DNA of 64,000 nucleotides, from contig NZ_JAOPHT010000001.1 in assembly GCF_025515305.1 (NCBI RefSeq), forward strand, positions 419,001 to 483,000. Direction: 5' to 3'. A model generated the notes under the pieces. The model worked only from the letters and a program-made list of their open reading frames with translations, was not told the DNA's origin and did no database searches. Numbering within the stretch: position 1 is the first letter of the stretch; each line of letters opens with the position of its first letter. The DNA is from Roseicyclus sediminis (GTDB lineage: Bacteria; Pseudomonadota; Alphaproteobacteria; Rhodobacterales; Rhodobacteraceae). The position numbers were made by a program, and so were the translations under genes. Of this stretch, positions 34,372 through 43,959 are shown piece by piece.

Positions 34372-35805
34372 TCAGCCGAAATGCAGGCTCTTGACCTCCT
34401 GGTAGTCCTCGAGGCCCATCGCCCCGCCCTCGCGGCCGTTACCGGACGCCTTGTAGCCGCCGAAGGGCGTTCCCCAGCCAAGCCCGCCACCATTGATGTG
34501 GACCGCGCCGGCGCGCAGCCGGCCGGCGACACGTTCGGCGCGCTCGAGGTCGCCCGTCTGCATGTAGGCGGCAAGGCCGTAGGGCGTATCGTTGGCGATC
34601 GCGATGGCCTCGGACTCGTCGGCGGCGGGAAGAATCGACAGGACCGGGCCGAAGATCTCCTCGCGCGCGATGGTCATGTCGTTGGACACGTCGGCAAAGA
34701 CCGTCGGGCGCGCGTACCATCCCGTCCCCAGGCCGTCGGGCCGACCGGGACCGCCCGCGACGAGGCGCGCGCCCTCGGCGATGCCCTCCGCGATCCGGGC
34801 CTGCACCCTGTCCCATTGCAGCCGGTCGAAGAGCGGGCCGATATGGTCGCCCTCCCGCGCGGGGTCGCCGACCTTCGTCTCTTCGGCCGCGATCCGGGCG
34901 ATCTCCACGACATCGTCGTAGCAGGCGCGCTCGACGATCATCCGGGTCGGCGCGTCGCAGGACTGGCCGGTGTTGAGGAAGCACTCGACGACGGACGCAC
35001 GCGCGCGCGTCTCGAGGTCGGCGCCGCAATCGGCGAAGACGAGGTTGGGGGACTTCCCGCCCAGTTCCAGCGTCACGCGTTTCACGCTGTCGGCCGCGGA
35101 CTTGCTGACCGAGATGCCCGCCCGGGTCGACCCCGTGAACGAGACCATCGCAAGCGCGGGATGCCGGGCAAGCGCGTCGCCGACCTCGGGGCCGGTGCCG
35201 TGGATCAACGCGAAGGCGCCGGGCGGCACGCCGGCGTCGTGCAGGATCCCGGCATAGACCATGGCCGAAAGCGGCGTGTGCTCGGACGGTTTCAGGATCG
35301 CCGGACAACCCGTGGCCAGCGCCGGCAGGACCTTGAGCGCGATCTGGTTGATCGGCCAGTTCCAGGGCGTGATGAGGCCGACAGGCCCGATCGGCTCCCG
35401 CAGGAGGGTGTCGCCATTGGACAGCGTCCAGCGCTCCTCCTGCGCCTCCAGCGCCTCGATGAAGCCGTCGGCGTGGCCGATGCCGGCTTCGGCCTGCACG
35501 TCACGCGCCATGGTGATCGGCGCGCCCATCTCGCGGCGCATCGCCTGCGCGAGGTCCTCGCGCCGTTCCGCCGTCAGGTCGCGGATGCGGCGCAGAAGCG
35601 CGAGGCGTTCGGCCTTCGGCCAGCGCCCGAAGCTTTCGAAGGCCGCGACGGCCGCCTGCACCGCACGCTCGACATCCGCCGCGCCGCCCAGCGCCACGGT
35701 ACCGATCCGCGCCTCGGTGGCGGGGTCCATGATCGGCATGGTCGCGGTGCCGATCGGCGCGACCCACTCGCCGCCGATATAGAAGCGATCGGCGTCCATC
35801 GTCAT
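34372..35805 (-). CDS. aldehyde dehydrogenase
   Basis: 477 residues of the NAD(P)-dependent ALDH superfamily. LITPWNWPINQIALKVLPAL and ILKPSEHTPLSA bind the cofactor. VTLELGGKSPNLVFADC contains the general-base Glu, and FLNTGQSCDAPTRMIV the catalytic Cys. EEIFGPVLSILPA and GWGTPFGGYKASGNGREGG are the other hallmarks. It is the last gene of a four-gene operon; its start overlaps the preceding gene by four bases. Context suggests it oxidises an aldehyde released by the aldolase. Confidence 0.92.
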   Translation of the reverse strand: MTMDADRFYIGGEWVAPIGTATMPIMDPATEARIGTVALGGAADVERAVQAAVAAFESFGRWPKAERLALLRRIRDLTAERREDLAQAMRREMGAPITMARDVQAEAGIGHADGFIEALEAQEERWTLSNGDTLLREPIGPVGLITPWNWPINQIALKVLPALATGCPAILKPSEHTPLSAMVYAGILHDAGVPPGAFALIHGTGPEVGDALARHPALAMVSFTGSTRAGISVSKSAADSVKRVTLELGGKSPNLVFADCGADLETRARASVVECFLNTGQSCDAPTRMIVERACYDDVVEIARIAAEETKVGDPAREGDHIGPLFDRLQWDRVQARIAEGIAEGARLVAGGPGRPDGLGTGWYARPTVFADVSNDMTIAREEIFGPVLSILPAADESEAIAIANDTPYGLAAYMQTGDLERAERVAGRLRAGAVHINGGGLGWGTPFGGYKASGNGREGGAMGLEDYQEVKSLHFG

Positions 35806-36767
35806 TCGGCGGCGGCGACGGGCGTTGCCGGGCGGACGATCTCGTAACCCTCTTCCTCGGGCTCGTCGTCGATGAGTTCGGTCGGAAAACCGTCGGCGAG
35901 GATGCTGAGGCCGGTCGCTTCCTCCAGCCGTTCGATGATGCGGTCAGACTGCGCGCGCTCGCCATAGCGGCGCTGACCGTCCGACATGATCTCGATGAGA
36001 AGCGGCGAGATCTCGAGCGGCACGTTGCCCAGATCGGCGAGTTTCTGAAACAGGCCGATATCCTTCATGACGAGGTCCATGGTGAAATTCACGTCGCGCG
36101 ACCCAGACAGGATCAGCTGGCTTTCGGTTTCGTGGACGAAGGACGTGCCGGAACTGATGCGGATGGCCTCGTAGGTCGTCGCCATATCGAGCCCGGCGGC
36201 CTTCATCGTGGTCAGCGCCTCGCAAAGCGCCACGAGGTGCACCGTTGCGAGGTAGTTGGTCATCACCTTCAGCTTGGAGGCGGAGCCGAGCTCCCCTGTG
36301 TGCAGGATGCGCCGCCCGAGCCGTTTCAGCAGCGGCATCACCGTCTCGACCGCGCTGCGCGGACCGCCCGCGAAGATCGAGATGTTGCCCGTATCCGCCC
36401 GGTGGCATCCGCCCGAGACCGGGCATTCCACGGCGACGCCGCCCGTGGCCGTGACCTCGGCCCCGAGACGCAGGATCTCGTCGGCATCCGTGGTGGACAT
36501 TTCCATCCAGATCTTGCCCGGCCCCATCTCGGGCAGCATCTCGGCGACGACGGCCGCGGAGGCCGCGGGCGAGGGCAGGCAGGTGATCACCACGTCGCAG
36601 TCCCGCATCATCGCCGCGGGCGATCCCCCTTCGGCGGCGCCCCGCGCCACGAAGTTCGCCACCAGCGCGGGATCGAGGTCATGGACCTTCAGATCTATGC
36701 CGTTCCGCAGAAGGCTGCCCGCCAGCTTGCCACCGACATTGCCCAGTCCGATGAAACCCGTCTTCAT
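35802..36767 (-). CDS. beta-hydroxyacid dehydrogenase (3-hydroxyisobutyrate dehydrogenase-like)
   Basis: 321 residues. The N-terminal Rossmann motif is GFIGLGNVGGKLAGSLLRNG. VECPVSGGCHRADTGNISIF is the substrate-binding signature, and ELGSASKLKVMTNYL holds the catalytic Lys. Such enzymes oxidise beta-hydroxyacids or reduce the corresponding semialdehydes with NAD(P). It lies between the aldolase (63 bases upstream) and the aldehyde dehydrogenase (4-base overlap). Confidence 0.88.
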   Translation of the reverse strand: MKTGFIGLGNVGGKLAGSLLRNGIDLKVHDLDPALVANFVARGAAEGGSPAAMMRDCDVVITCLPSPAASAAVVAEMLPEMGPGKIWMEMSTTDADEILRLGAEVTATGGVAVECPVSGGCHRADTGNISIFAGGPRSAVETVMPLLKRLGRRILHTGELGSASKLKVMTNYLATVHLVALCEALTTMKAAGLDMATTYEAIRISSGTSFVHETESQLILSGSRDVNFTMDLVMKDIGLFQKLADLGNVPLEISPLLIEIMSDGQRRYGERAQSDRIIERLEEATGLSILADGFPTELIDDEPEEEGYEIVRPATPVAAAE

Positions 36768-36830
36768 GTTGTCTCCCCATGACCGGCGAACGCCCGCACG
36801 TGGCGTCAGCCCATGATTGCAGGAATTGGA

Positions 36831-37577
36831 TCAGTCGCGATAGTCCGGCTCTTCCCGGTCGAGCACGGATTTCAGATAGGCGAAATGCGCGTCGGCCATC
36901 CCGGCATAGGCCTTCCACCCTTCGGCAGTATGCGCGGCGACCGCGTCGGACATGACAGCGAGATCCTGCCCCGAGGCACGCGCAAGCAGAAGCGTCTGAG
37001 CCGCCTTCTCGAAGAAATAGAGCTGCTCGAAGGCCTGCGCCACGGTCGTGCCGGTGCAGGTCAGCCCGTGGTTCGCCATCAGCAGCGTCGAGCAGTCGCC
37101 CAGCGCCGCGGCGATCCGCTCGCCCTCAGCCGCGTCGTCGGCGATCCCGCCGCAATCGGGGTCGATCGCCAGGTCGCGGAAGAAGCGCGCAGTATTCATG
37201 TCGATCGGCGGCATCGAAGGGTTCTTCAGCGCCGCAAGCGCCGTGGCATGTGGCGGATGGCAGTGCAGGACCACGCGAATATCGGGCCGCGCGCGGTGGA
37301 GGGCCCCGTGAATCGTCCAGGCCGATGCGTCGGGCGCGTCGGGTCCGTTCATCACGTCCGGGTCGTCGGCATCCAGAAGCAACAGGTCGTTGGCGCGGAT
37401 CGAGGCGAAGTGCCGCCATTTGGGGTTCATCAGGAACCGCCGCCCGTCTTCCGAGACGGCGACGCTGAAATGGTTGCCGACGGATTCGTGCCAGTTGAAC
37501 CGTGCCGCCAGCCGGAACGCGGCGGCGAGATCCGCACGCAGCGCCGTCATGGCCGGATCTGCGGGCATGTCCTTCAT
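36831..37577 (-). CDS. class II aldolase/adducin-family protein
   Basis: 248 residues. The zinc ligands are visible in VVLHCHPPHATALAAL (His-x-His) and LLMANHGLTCTG (third His). FNWHESVGNHFSVAVSED is the phosphate- or carboxylate-binding loop. Class II aldolases cleave beta-hydroxy carbonyl compounds; some members act as decarboxylases or epimerases. The ATG overlaps the stop of the dioxygenase gene by four bases (ATGA), so translation is coupled. Confidence 0.88.
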   Translation of the reverse strand: MKDMPADPAMTALRADLAAAFRLAARFNWHESVGNHFSVAVSEDGRRFLMNPKWRHFASIRANDLLLLDADDPDVMNGPDAPDASAWTIHGALHRARPDIRVVLHCHPPHATALAALKNPSMPPIDMNTARFFRDLAIDPDCGGIADDAAEGERIAAALGDCSTLLMANHGLTCTGTTVAQAFEQLYFFEKAAQTLLLARASGQDLAVMSDAVAAHTAEGWKAYAGMADAHFAYLKSVLDREEPDYRD

Positions 37578-38704
37578 TTGAACCGCCCCTCCGAAACCAT
37601 CGCGCGGTAGATCCCGCGCAACTCGCCCCGATCGGTGTAGGTTCCGCGCAGGTAGCGTTCCCCGCTGGTCGCGGAATAGGCCTCGCGGCCATGCACGATC
37701 CGGTGGTTGTCGAAGGTGATGCACTCGCCCGCCTTGAGGCTGAAGCGCATCACGTATTTCGCGTCCTGCAGCATCCGGCCGAACCGGACGAAGGCGGGAT
37801 AGTAGCTGTCCATGAGCCGCTGAGGCAGGTCGAAGACGTCGGCCATGTGCTGGCTGATGGTGACGCCCGACACCTCGCCGTGCCGGTCGAGCTCGATCAC
37901 ACGCTGGCGGGCGCGCATGTCGATGCCGTCATGTTCCTTGTAGAACGGCACCTCGATCTCGGTCAGCAGGCGGAACGCCTCGGGGTCCTGTACCCTGAGG
38001 TCGTTGGCCACGGCCGTCCCGTCGAGAAACAGGTTGAGACCGCCCTGCACGCTGTTTCGGCGGCAATGCAGGAACTGGATGCCGGGGGCGAGTTCTTCGG
38101 CCGGCACGTCGGTGTGCAACTCCAGCGCCTTCGACGTGTAGGCGAGATTGGTCGGCTTCACATGCGTGCGCACGTCGAAATACGCGCCGAAGAAACTGGG
38201 CCGGATCGTGCCGATCAGTTCGGCGGTCCGCGTCAGCGCCTCGTCGGTGTCGGGCATGTCCGTGACGATCGCCACACCTTCCACCAGAAGCGCCTCCATC
38301 CAGCGACGCCGTTCCTCGGCGCTTTCCAGCAGGAGCGGGTGGGAGACACGCGTGAGATCGGCGTAATGGTCGGCGAACCATGGCCGGCGCGGCAGGTCCG
38401 CGGGGTCCGGCCGCGGATCGCCGTTCGCATAGGCGGCCAGCATGGAGAGCGGGTAGCGCGAAACGTGGTTCTCACCCGCCCAGTGAACGACCAGTGCGCC
38501 GTCCTCGATCCGGGCATCGGCCGGCTGCGGCACCTCGGAACAATGGAAGATGTCGAAGACACGTTCCCGCGTCTCCGCATCGAAGGATGTCGGGCAATTG
38601 TCGCGCAGCCACCAGGTGTTGAAATAAGCGGGGCCGCCATCGGGAAGCGTCACCGTCAACCCGTTCGCCTCCAGCACCACCGCGTCGATCTGTGCGCCGT
38701 CCAT
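37574..38704 (-). CDS. 2-oxoglutarate/Fe(II) dioxygenase of the gamma-butyrobetaine hydroxylase family
   Basis: 376 residues. The N-terminal GBBH-like domain (DUF971) shows YFNTWWLRDNCPTSFD. The catalytic TauD-type domain has the iron ligands in LELHTDVPAEELAPG (His-x-Asp) and FDNHRIVHGREAY (distal His), and the 2-oxoglutarate Arg in ERYLRGTYTDRGEL. Characterised relatives hydroxylate gamma-butyrobetaine, trimethyllysine or trimethylaminoethylphosphonate, so a trimethylammonium substrate is plausible but not shown. First gene of the operon, divergent from a LysR regulator; ATG 38704 fits the domain start. Confidence 0.87.
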   Translation of the reverse strand: MDGAQIDAVVLEANGLTVTLPDGGPAYFNTWWLRDNCPTSFDAETRERVFDIFHCSEVPQPADARIEDGALVVHWAGENHVSRYPLSMLAAYANGDPRPDPADLPRRPWFADHYADLTRVSHPLLLESAEERRRWMEALLVEGVAIVTDMPDTDEALTRTAELIGTIRPSFFGAYFDVRTHVKPTNLAYTSKALELHTDVPAEELAPGIQFLHCRRNSVQGGLNLFLDGTAVANDLRVQDPEAFRLLTEIEVPFYKEHDGIDMRARQRVIELDRHGEVSGVTISQHMADVFDLPQRLMDSYYPAFVRFGRMLQDAKYVMRFSLKAGECITFDNHRIVHGREAYSATSGERYLRGTYTDRGELRGIYRAMVSEGRFK

Positions 38705-38811
38705 GTCTCGCCCTTTCACAGCAAGGCCCCGTTCGAAACCGACGCTAGGCCCGGGCCGGGATGCGCGATACGGCGATTGCACTGAAGAAAATATAAGCCC
38801 AGAGTTATGCT

Positions 38812-39762
38812 ATGATACGCGCCCTTCCCCCTCTTCGCCTTCTTGCCGCCTTCTCGGCGGTGGTCCGCACCGGCTCCGTCCAGGCGGCGGCGGCGGAACT
38901 GAACGTGACCCAGCCCGCGATCAGCCAGGCGGTACGCCAGCTCGAGGATCACGTGGGCGTGCCCTTGCTCGATCGCGGCAGTCGGCCCGCGCGGCCGACC
39001 GAGGCGGGCCAGACGCTGGCCATGGCCATCGCGGACGGGCTCGGACGGATCACCGACACGCTCGACGCGCTCAGGCTGGCGGACTCGCAGCGCGGCCGCA
39101 CCGTCACCGTCGCGTGTTCCGTGGGCGTGGCGACCTACTGGCTGATGCCGCGCCTTTCGGCCTTCTACCGGGTCTATCCTGAGCTTCTCGTCAACGTGAT
39201 GACGACGCAGTCGGGTGTGCCGGCCCTCATCGACGGTGTCGACCTGTCGATCAGGTACGGGCATGGCCGCTGGAGCGACGGGGTCGTTCATCATCTCTTC
39301 GACGAGGAAGTGGAGCCTGTCTGCACCCCGTCGCTCCGCGCCCGGTTCGAGGGTCCCGTGCCGCCCGCGTCGGTTTCTCTGCTCCACGTCAGGTCGGCGG
39401 AGCCGTCCTGGGTGACCTGGCCGGAATACCTGCGCGCGACCGGTCAGCCGGCGGTGCGGACAGGGGGCCAGACCTTCACGAACTACGTCCAGACAACGCA
39501 GGCCGCGCTCGAAGGCCACGGCATGATGCTGGGCTGGCGGTCGATCACCGGGGCGCTGGTCGCCTCCGGCACGCTCGTCTCCGCGGGTCTGCCGGTTCTC
39601 GCTCCGCGGGACGCGTTCCACCTCGTGGTTCGGAGCAAGCGCGGCGGCGAGGCCTCGGAGACCTTCGCCCGGTGGCTGCTGTCGCATGCAGGCACGGAGT
39701 ACGGGCCAGCCGCGAAATCCTCGACAGGCGGCGGGGCATACGAGACACGCGCAGCCCACTGA
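38812..39762 (+). CDS. LysR-family regulator (GcvA-like) of the dioxygenase operon
   Basis: 316 residues. The helix-turn-helix reads LRLLAAFSAVVRTGSVQAAA and LNVTQPAISQAVRQLEDHVG. The effector domain includes WLMPRLSAFYRVYPELLVNV, and GHGRWSDGVVHHLFDEEVEP is of the GcvA/AmpR subgroup. It is divergent from the operon across 107 bases containing an A/T-rich stretch (38788-38815) suitable for its operator and promoters. It probably activates the operon in response to a pathway substrate. Confidence 0.9.
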   Translation: MIRALPPLRLLAAFSAVVRTGSVQAAAAELNVTQPAISQAVRQLEDHVGVPLLDRGSRPARPTEAGQTLAMAIADGLGRITDTLDALRLADSQRGRTVTVACSVGVATYWLMPRLSAFYRVYPELLVNVMTTQSGVPALIDGVDLSIRYGHGRWSDGVVHHLFDEEVEPVCTPSLRARFEGPVPPASVSLLHVRSAEPSWVTWPEYLRATGQPAVRTGGQTFTNYVQTTQAALEGHGMMLGWRSITGALVASGTLVSAGLPVLAPRDAFHLVVRSKRGGEASETFARWLLSHAGTEYGPAAKSSTGGGAYETRAAH

Positions 39763-39800
39763 CGGCGCGACGCGATCATACGAAATCGGGAGATGGGTTT

Positions 39801-39877
39801 TGGTGACCCCGGCAGGACTCGAACCTGCAACCTATCCCTTAGGAGGGGATTGCTCTATCCAGTTGAGCCACGGGGCC
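39801..39877 (-). tRNA. tRNA-Arg, anticodon CCT
   Basis: A 77-base cloverleaf on the minus strand: acceptor GGCCCCG with CGGGGTC, discriminator A and encoded CCA (39803-39801). The anticodon loop CTCCTAA carries CCT on the stem ATCCC/GGGAT, and the T arm is GCAGG-TTCGAGT-CCTGC. It decodes AGG. Confidence 0.95.
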
Positions 39878-39993
39878 TTCGCCTTCTTCTGGGGCATTTG
39901 GGCCCGCGACGCAACATGTGCGGGGCCGCGGGTTGCGCGTCGTGACCCCTGCGGCGTATCAAGGTTTGCAAGCCCAAGCCCCGGACCGAGAAT

Positions 39994-41016
39994 TTGCGCG
40001 GACGCAACCCCTTCGACGGCAAGCCCCAGATGACGCTCCGCGACGTGGCCGAGGCCGCGGGCGTGTCGGAAATGACCGTAAGCCGTGTCCTTCGGCAGCG
40101 CGGCGACGTGTCGGAAAAGACCCGCGCGCGCGTCTTCGAGGCGGCGCGGAAACTCGGCTATGTTCCCAACAAGATCGCCGGCGCGCTGGCTTCGAACCGG
40201 GTGAACCTCGTGGGCGTGGTGATCCCGTCGCTGTCGAACATGGTGTTTCCGGACGTCCTCGGCGGGATCGGCTCGGTCCTCGACGGAACGCCGCTTCAGC
40301 CCGTGGTCGGCACGTCGAGATATGACGCCGAGCGCGAGGAACACGTGATCTACGAGATGCTGTCCTGGCGTCCCTCGGGCCTGATCGTCGCGGGCCTGGA
40401 GCACAACGCGCCCGCCCGCGCGATGATGGCCAATGCCGGCATTCCCGTGGTCGAGGTCATGGACGTGGATGGCGACCCGGTCGCCGCCGCCGTCGGCATA
40501 AGCCACGTGGGCGCGGGCTACGACATGGCGCGCGAGGTCGTGCGCCGCGGCTATCGGCGGATCGCCTATCTCGGCTCCTCCTCCATCGCCGACCACCGGG
40601 CGCAAAAGCGACTGCGCGGGTTCCGGCAGGGCCTTACCGAGGCGGGGCTCACCTTTGCCGACGAACGCTTCTATGCCGGCGGATCGGGGTTCGGCATCGG
40701 CCGGTCGATGACCGACGAGGTCATGACCCGCAGCCCGGATATCGATTTTCTCTACTATAACAGCGACCTGAATGCGGCCGGCGGGCTTCTGTGGTGCCTC
40801 GAAAAGGGTCTGGATATCCCCGGGCAGATCGGCCTCGCGGGCTTCAACTCGTTCGAGGTGCTGGACGGCCTGCCGATGCGCATCGCCACAATGGACAGCC
40901 GCCGTCACGAGATCGGCCGCCGCGCCGCAGAACTGGTCGCCGCGAACGCCCTGACGGACGAGGTCGTCCGGCTGATCCCGAAGTTCCTGCCCGGCGACAC
41001 GATGCGCCCGGGCTGA
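39994..41016 (+). CDS. LacI-family transcriptional regulator (GntR/IdnR-like)
   Basis: About 340 residues from TTG 39994, or 328 from ATG 40030, just before the domain. The helix-turn-helix is MTLRDVAEAAGVSEMTVSRV and the hinge LGYVPNKIAGALASNR. The ligand domain follows (VNLVGVVIPSLSNMVFPDVL, LAGFNSFEVLDGLPMRIATM). Members of this subgroup answer to gluconate-type acids. It precedes the MmgE/PrpD gene by 70 bases on the same strand and may regulate it. Confidence 0.88.
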   Translation: MRGRNPFDGKPQMTLRDVAEAAGVSEMTVSRVLRQRGDVSEKTRARVFEAARKLGYVPNKIAGALASNRVNLVGVVIPSLSNMVFPDVLGGIGSVLDGTPLQPVVGTSRYDAEREEHVIYEMLSWRPSGLIVAGLEHNAPARAMMANAGIPVVEVMDVDGDPVAAAVGISHVGAGYDMAREVVRRGYRRIAYLGSSSIADHRAQKRLRGFRQGLTEAGLTFADERFYAGGSGFGIGRSMTDEVMTRSPDIDFLYYNSDLNAAGGLLWCLEKGLDIPGQIGLAGFNSFEVLDGLPMRIATMDSRRHEIGRRAAELVAANALTDEVVRLIPKFLPGDTMRPG

Positions 41017-41086
41017 GGGCGCGTCGCAAACGGACAAGTCACCGCCGTCCCGGCCTGCCAGCCTGCCTGCAACGGGGAGGCGCGGC

Positions 41087-42415
41087 ATGAACATCCAGTT
41101 CACCGAATTCGTGCTCGACACGACAGCAGACGATCTTCCGGACGAGGTTCTGGACCGGGCGCGGCTCTGGCTTCTGGACCTCTGCGGTGTCGCGGCGGCG
41201 GGGTCGGAGACGGCGCTATCGGGGATCATCCGCGACCATGCCGCCGCCCAGTTCGGAGCGGGAAACAGGGCCGCGCGGATGATCGTCGATGGGCGCCGTG
41301 TCAGTCCCGCAGGCGCGGCCCTTGCCGGTGGAATGACCATCGACGCGATGGACGCCCACGACGGCCACCGCCTGACCAAAGGACACGTAGGCTGCGGCGT
41401 GCTGCCCGCGCTCCTTGCCCTGGCGGAGGCGGAAGGGCTGGAGGACGGAGGTGAGGTCCTGGCCGCACTCGTCATCGGCTACGAGATCGGCACGCGGGCG
41501 GGCATCGCGCTGCACCGGACGGCCTGCGATTACCACACCTCGGGCGCCTGGGTGGCGGTGGCCTGCGCCGCGCTCGGCGCGCGGATCATCGGCCTCGGCC
41601 CCGACCGGCTGATGGAGGCGGTGGGCATCGCCGAGTATCACGGTCCGCGCAGCCAGATGATGCGCTGCATCGACCACCCGACGATGCTCAAGGACGGCTC
41701 GGGCTGGGGCGCGATGGCCGGGGTCTCGGCCGCCTACCTCGCCGCCGCCGGGTTCACCGGTGCGCCCGCCGTGACCGTGACGGGCGCCGACGTCGCCGAC
41801 CTCTGGTCCGACCTCGGATCGCGCTGGCTCGTGCTGGAGCAGTATTTCAAGCCCTATCCGGTCTGCCGCTGGGCCCAGCCCGCCATGCGAGGCGTGCTCG
41901 ATCTGCGGGCCGAGCATGGGCTCGTGTCGACGGATGTCGAGCGGATCGAGGTGGCGACCTTCCACGAATCCCGCCGCCTGGCCACGACGCGGCCGCGCAC
42001 CACCGAGGAGGCCCAGTATTCCACCGCCTATCCCGCCGCCGTGGCGATGGTGAAGGGCGGCTGCGACCCCGCGGACGTTTCGGAAGACAGTTTCGCCGAC
42101 CCCGAGATCAGGCGGCTGGCCGAGGGAATGGTCATCACCGAAGACCCGGCCTTCAACACGGCCTTCCCCGCCCGCCGTCTCGCTCGGGTCACGCTGCACC
42201 TTGCCGATGGCCGCGCCGTCACCTCGGCCGACACGGAGGCCCGGGGCGACCCCGAAACGCCCGCGGCCCGTTCCGAGATCGTTGCAAAGTACCGGCGCTA
42301 CGCCCAGCCGGTGCTGGGCACCGAGCGTGCATCGGCACTGGAGGCCGCGGTGGCGGGACTGGGCGATGGTGCGGGTCTGGAGCCTCTTCTCGACGCTCTC
42401 GCGCCGGGCGCCTGA
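41087..42415 (+). CDS. MmgE/PrpD-family protein
   Basis: 442 residues. MTIDAMDAHDGHRLTKGHVG and CGVLPALLALAEAEG correspond to the conserved His/Asp/Lys region of the 2-methylcitrate dehydratase/cis-aconitate decarboxylase fold. FKPYPVCRWAQPAMRGVLDL is another hallmark. ATG 41087 has GGGAGG upstream. None of the other methylcitrate-cycle genes is here, so the substrate is probably another small carboxylic acid; the nearby LacI regulator suggests a catabolic role. Confidence 0.85.
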   Translation: MNIQFTEFVLDTTADDLPDEVLDRARLWLLDLCGVAAAGSETALSGIIRDHAAAQFGAGNRAARMIVDGRRVSPAGAALAGGMTIDAMDAHDGHRLTKGHVGCGVLPALLALAEAEGLEDGGEVLAALVIGYEIGTRAGIALHRTACDYHTSGAWVAVACAALGARIIGLGPDRLMEAVGIAEYHGPRSQMMRCIDHPTMLKDGSGWGAMAGVSAAYLAAAGFTGAPAVTVTGADVADLWSDLGSRWLVLEQYFKPYPVCRWAQPAMRGVLDLRAEHGLVSTDVERIEVATFHESRRLATTRPRTTEEAQYSTAYPAAVAMVKGGCDPADVSEDSFADPEIRRLAEGMVITEDPAFNTAFPARRLARVTLHLADGRAVTSADTEARGDPETPAARSEIVAKYRRYAQPVLGTERASALEAAVAGLGDGAGLEPLLDALAPGA

Positions 42416-42543
42416 CCGCCTTTCGGGACCGTTGATCCCGGACCGCCTGCGATTTCGGTCCATGCAGGCAACCGGCGACTGCACTTCGGGTCCATTGTCC
42501 CGGCTGCCCGGGACGCTGCCCCAGGGGAGCAGTCCGGCGCCCT

Positions 42544-43959
42544 TCAGCACTCCGGCAGGTTCACCGCGAGCCCGCCCTGGCTCGTTTCCTTGTACTTCGT
42601 CGACATGTCGAGGCCGGTCTGCCGCATCGCCTCGATACAATTGTCGAGCGGCATGAAATGCGTGCCGTCCCCCCGCAGCGCCAACGACGCCGCCGAGACC
42701 GCCTTGATCGCGCCCAATCCATTGCGCTCGATGCAAGGCACCTGCACCAGTCCGCCGGCCGGGTCGCAGGTCATGCCGAGGTGATGCTCCAGCGCGATCT
42801 CGGCGGCGTTCTCGACCTGTTCGTTCGTGCCACCGAGCGCGGCGCAGAGGCCCGCCGCCGCCATCGCGCTCGCGCTGCCGACTTCGCCCTGGCACCCGAC
42901 CTCGGCCCCCGAGATCGAGGCATTGTGCTTGATCAACCCGCCGATCGCGGAGGCCGTCAGCAGAAACACGCGCCGCCCCTCCTCCGTCGCGCCGATGCAA
43001 TGGTCGCGGTAGTAGCGCAGGACGGATGGCACGACGCCCGCAGCTCCGTTCGTCGGCGAGGTCACGACACGCCCGCCCGCGGCGTTCTCCTCGTTCACGG
43101 CCATCGCGTAGACCGACAGCCAGTCGTTGACCGTGTGGGGCTGCGCGATGTTGCGCCCGGCCTCGGCCTTCAGTTGCTCGTGGATATGCTTCGCGCGCCG
43201 CTTCACGCGCAGACCGCCGGGCAACTCGCCCTCCATGCGCAGGCCCCGCTCGATGCAGGCGTCCATCGCCTGCCACACGGCGTCAAGGCCGGCCCGGACC
43301 TCGGCCACGGGCTTCACCGCCGTCTCGTTGGCCCATTTCATCTCGGCGATGGACCTGCCGGACACCTTGCCCATCGTCAGCATCTCGGCCGCGTTTCCGA
43401 ACGGATAGGGATAGCCCGCGGCCTCCTTCTCCCCGTGGAGGGCCTCGGGACCGCCATGGGCCTCGCGCGCAAGCTCCCGCGCGGTCATCACGAAGCCGCC
43501 GCCGATGGAATAGTACGTCTCCTCCATGTAGAGGTGCCGGGCCGTGTCGAAGGCGCGCAGGATCATCCCGTTCGCATGACCCGGCAGCGGCGGACCGTAG
43601 TCGAAGACGAGGTCGGTCGCGGGGTCGAATCGAAGCTCGGGCAGACCGGGCGGCGCCACGCTGCCCTTGCCGCGCACTTCCGCCTCCAGGGCCTCGGCCC
43701 GGTCGGGATCGAGCGTCGCGGGCTCGAACCCGGAAAGCCCGAGAATCACGGCGCGGTCGGTCGCGTGCCCCTTGCCGGTGAAGGCGAGCGAGCCATGGAG
43801 CGAGCAGCCGAGCGCGGCGAGTTCACCCGCTCCGGGTTCCTTCTCGCGCCCGCCGCGAAGGTCCGCGAGAAACCGCGCGGCCGCCGTCATCGGGCCCATC
43901 GTGTGGGACGAGGACGGGCCGACGCCGATCTTGAAGATGTCGAAGACGCTGAGGAACAT
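42544..43959 (-). CDS. sdaA: L-serine ammonia-lyase, iron-sulfur type
   Basis: 471 residues, the single-chain form with beta and alpha domains fused. [20 protein letters not shown] at the N-terminus and [20 protein letters not shown] in the alpha domain are signatures. Cysteines in [17 protein letters not shown] and in the final LAVNLPEC complete the [4Fe-4S] site; the C-terminal Cys serves as fourth ligand in known enzymes. It deaminates serine to pyruvate. ATG 43959 fits the family start; 12 residues upstream do not. Confidence 0.95.
   Translation of the reverse strand: MFLSVFDIFKIGVGPSSSHTMGPMTAAARFLADLRGGREKEPGAGELAALGCSLHGSLAFTGKGHATDRAVILGLSGFEPATLDPDRAEALEAEVRGKGSVAPPGLPELRFDPATDLVFDYGPPLPGHANGMILRAFDTARHLYMEETYYSIGGGFVMTARELAREAHGGPEALHGEKEAAGYPYPFGNAAEMLTMGKVSGRSIAEMKWANETAVKPVAEVRAGLDAVWQAMDACIERGLRMEGELPGGLRVKRRAKHIHEQLKAEAGRNIAQPHTVNDWLSVYAMAVNEENAAGGRVVTSPTNGAAGVVPSVLRYYRDHCIGATEEGRRVFLLTASAIGGLIKHNASISGAEVGCQGEVGSASAMAAAGLCAALGGTNEQVENAAEIALEHHLGMTCDPAGGLVQVPCIERNGLGAIKAVSAASLALRGDGTHFMPLDNCIEAMRQTGLDMSTKYKETSQGGLAVNLPEC

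Noticed and set aside
36118-36816. Plus-strand open frames opposite the dehydrogenase gene
   Set aside because: Shadows of a gene with intact Rossmann and catalytic motifs.
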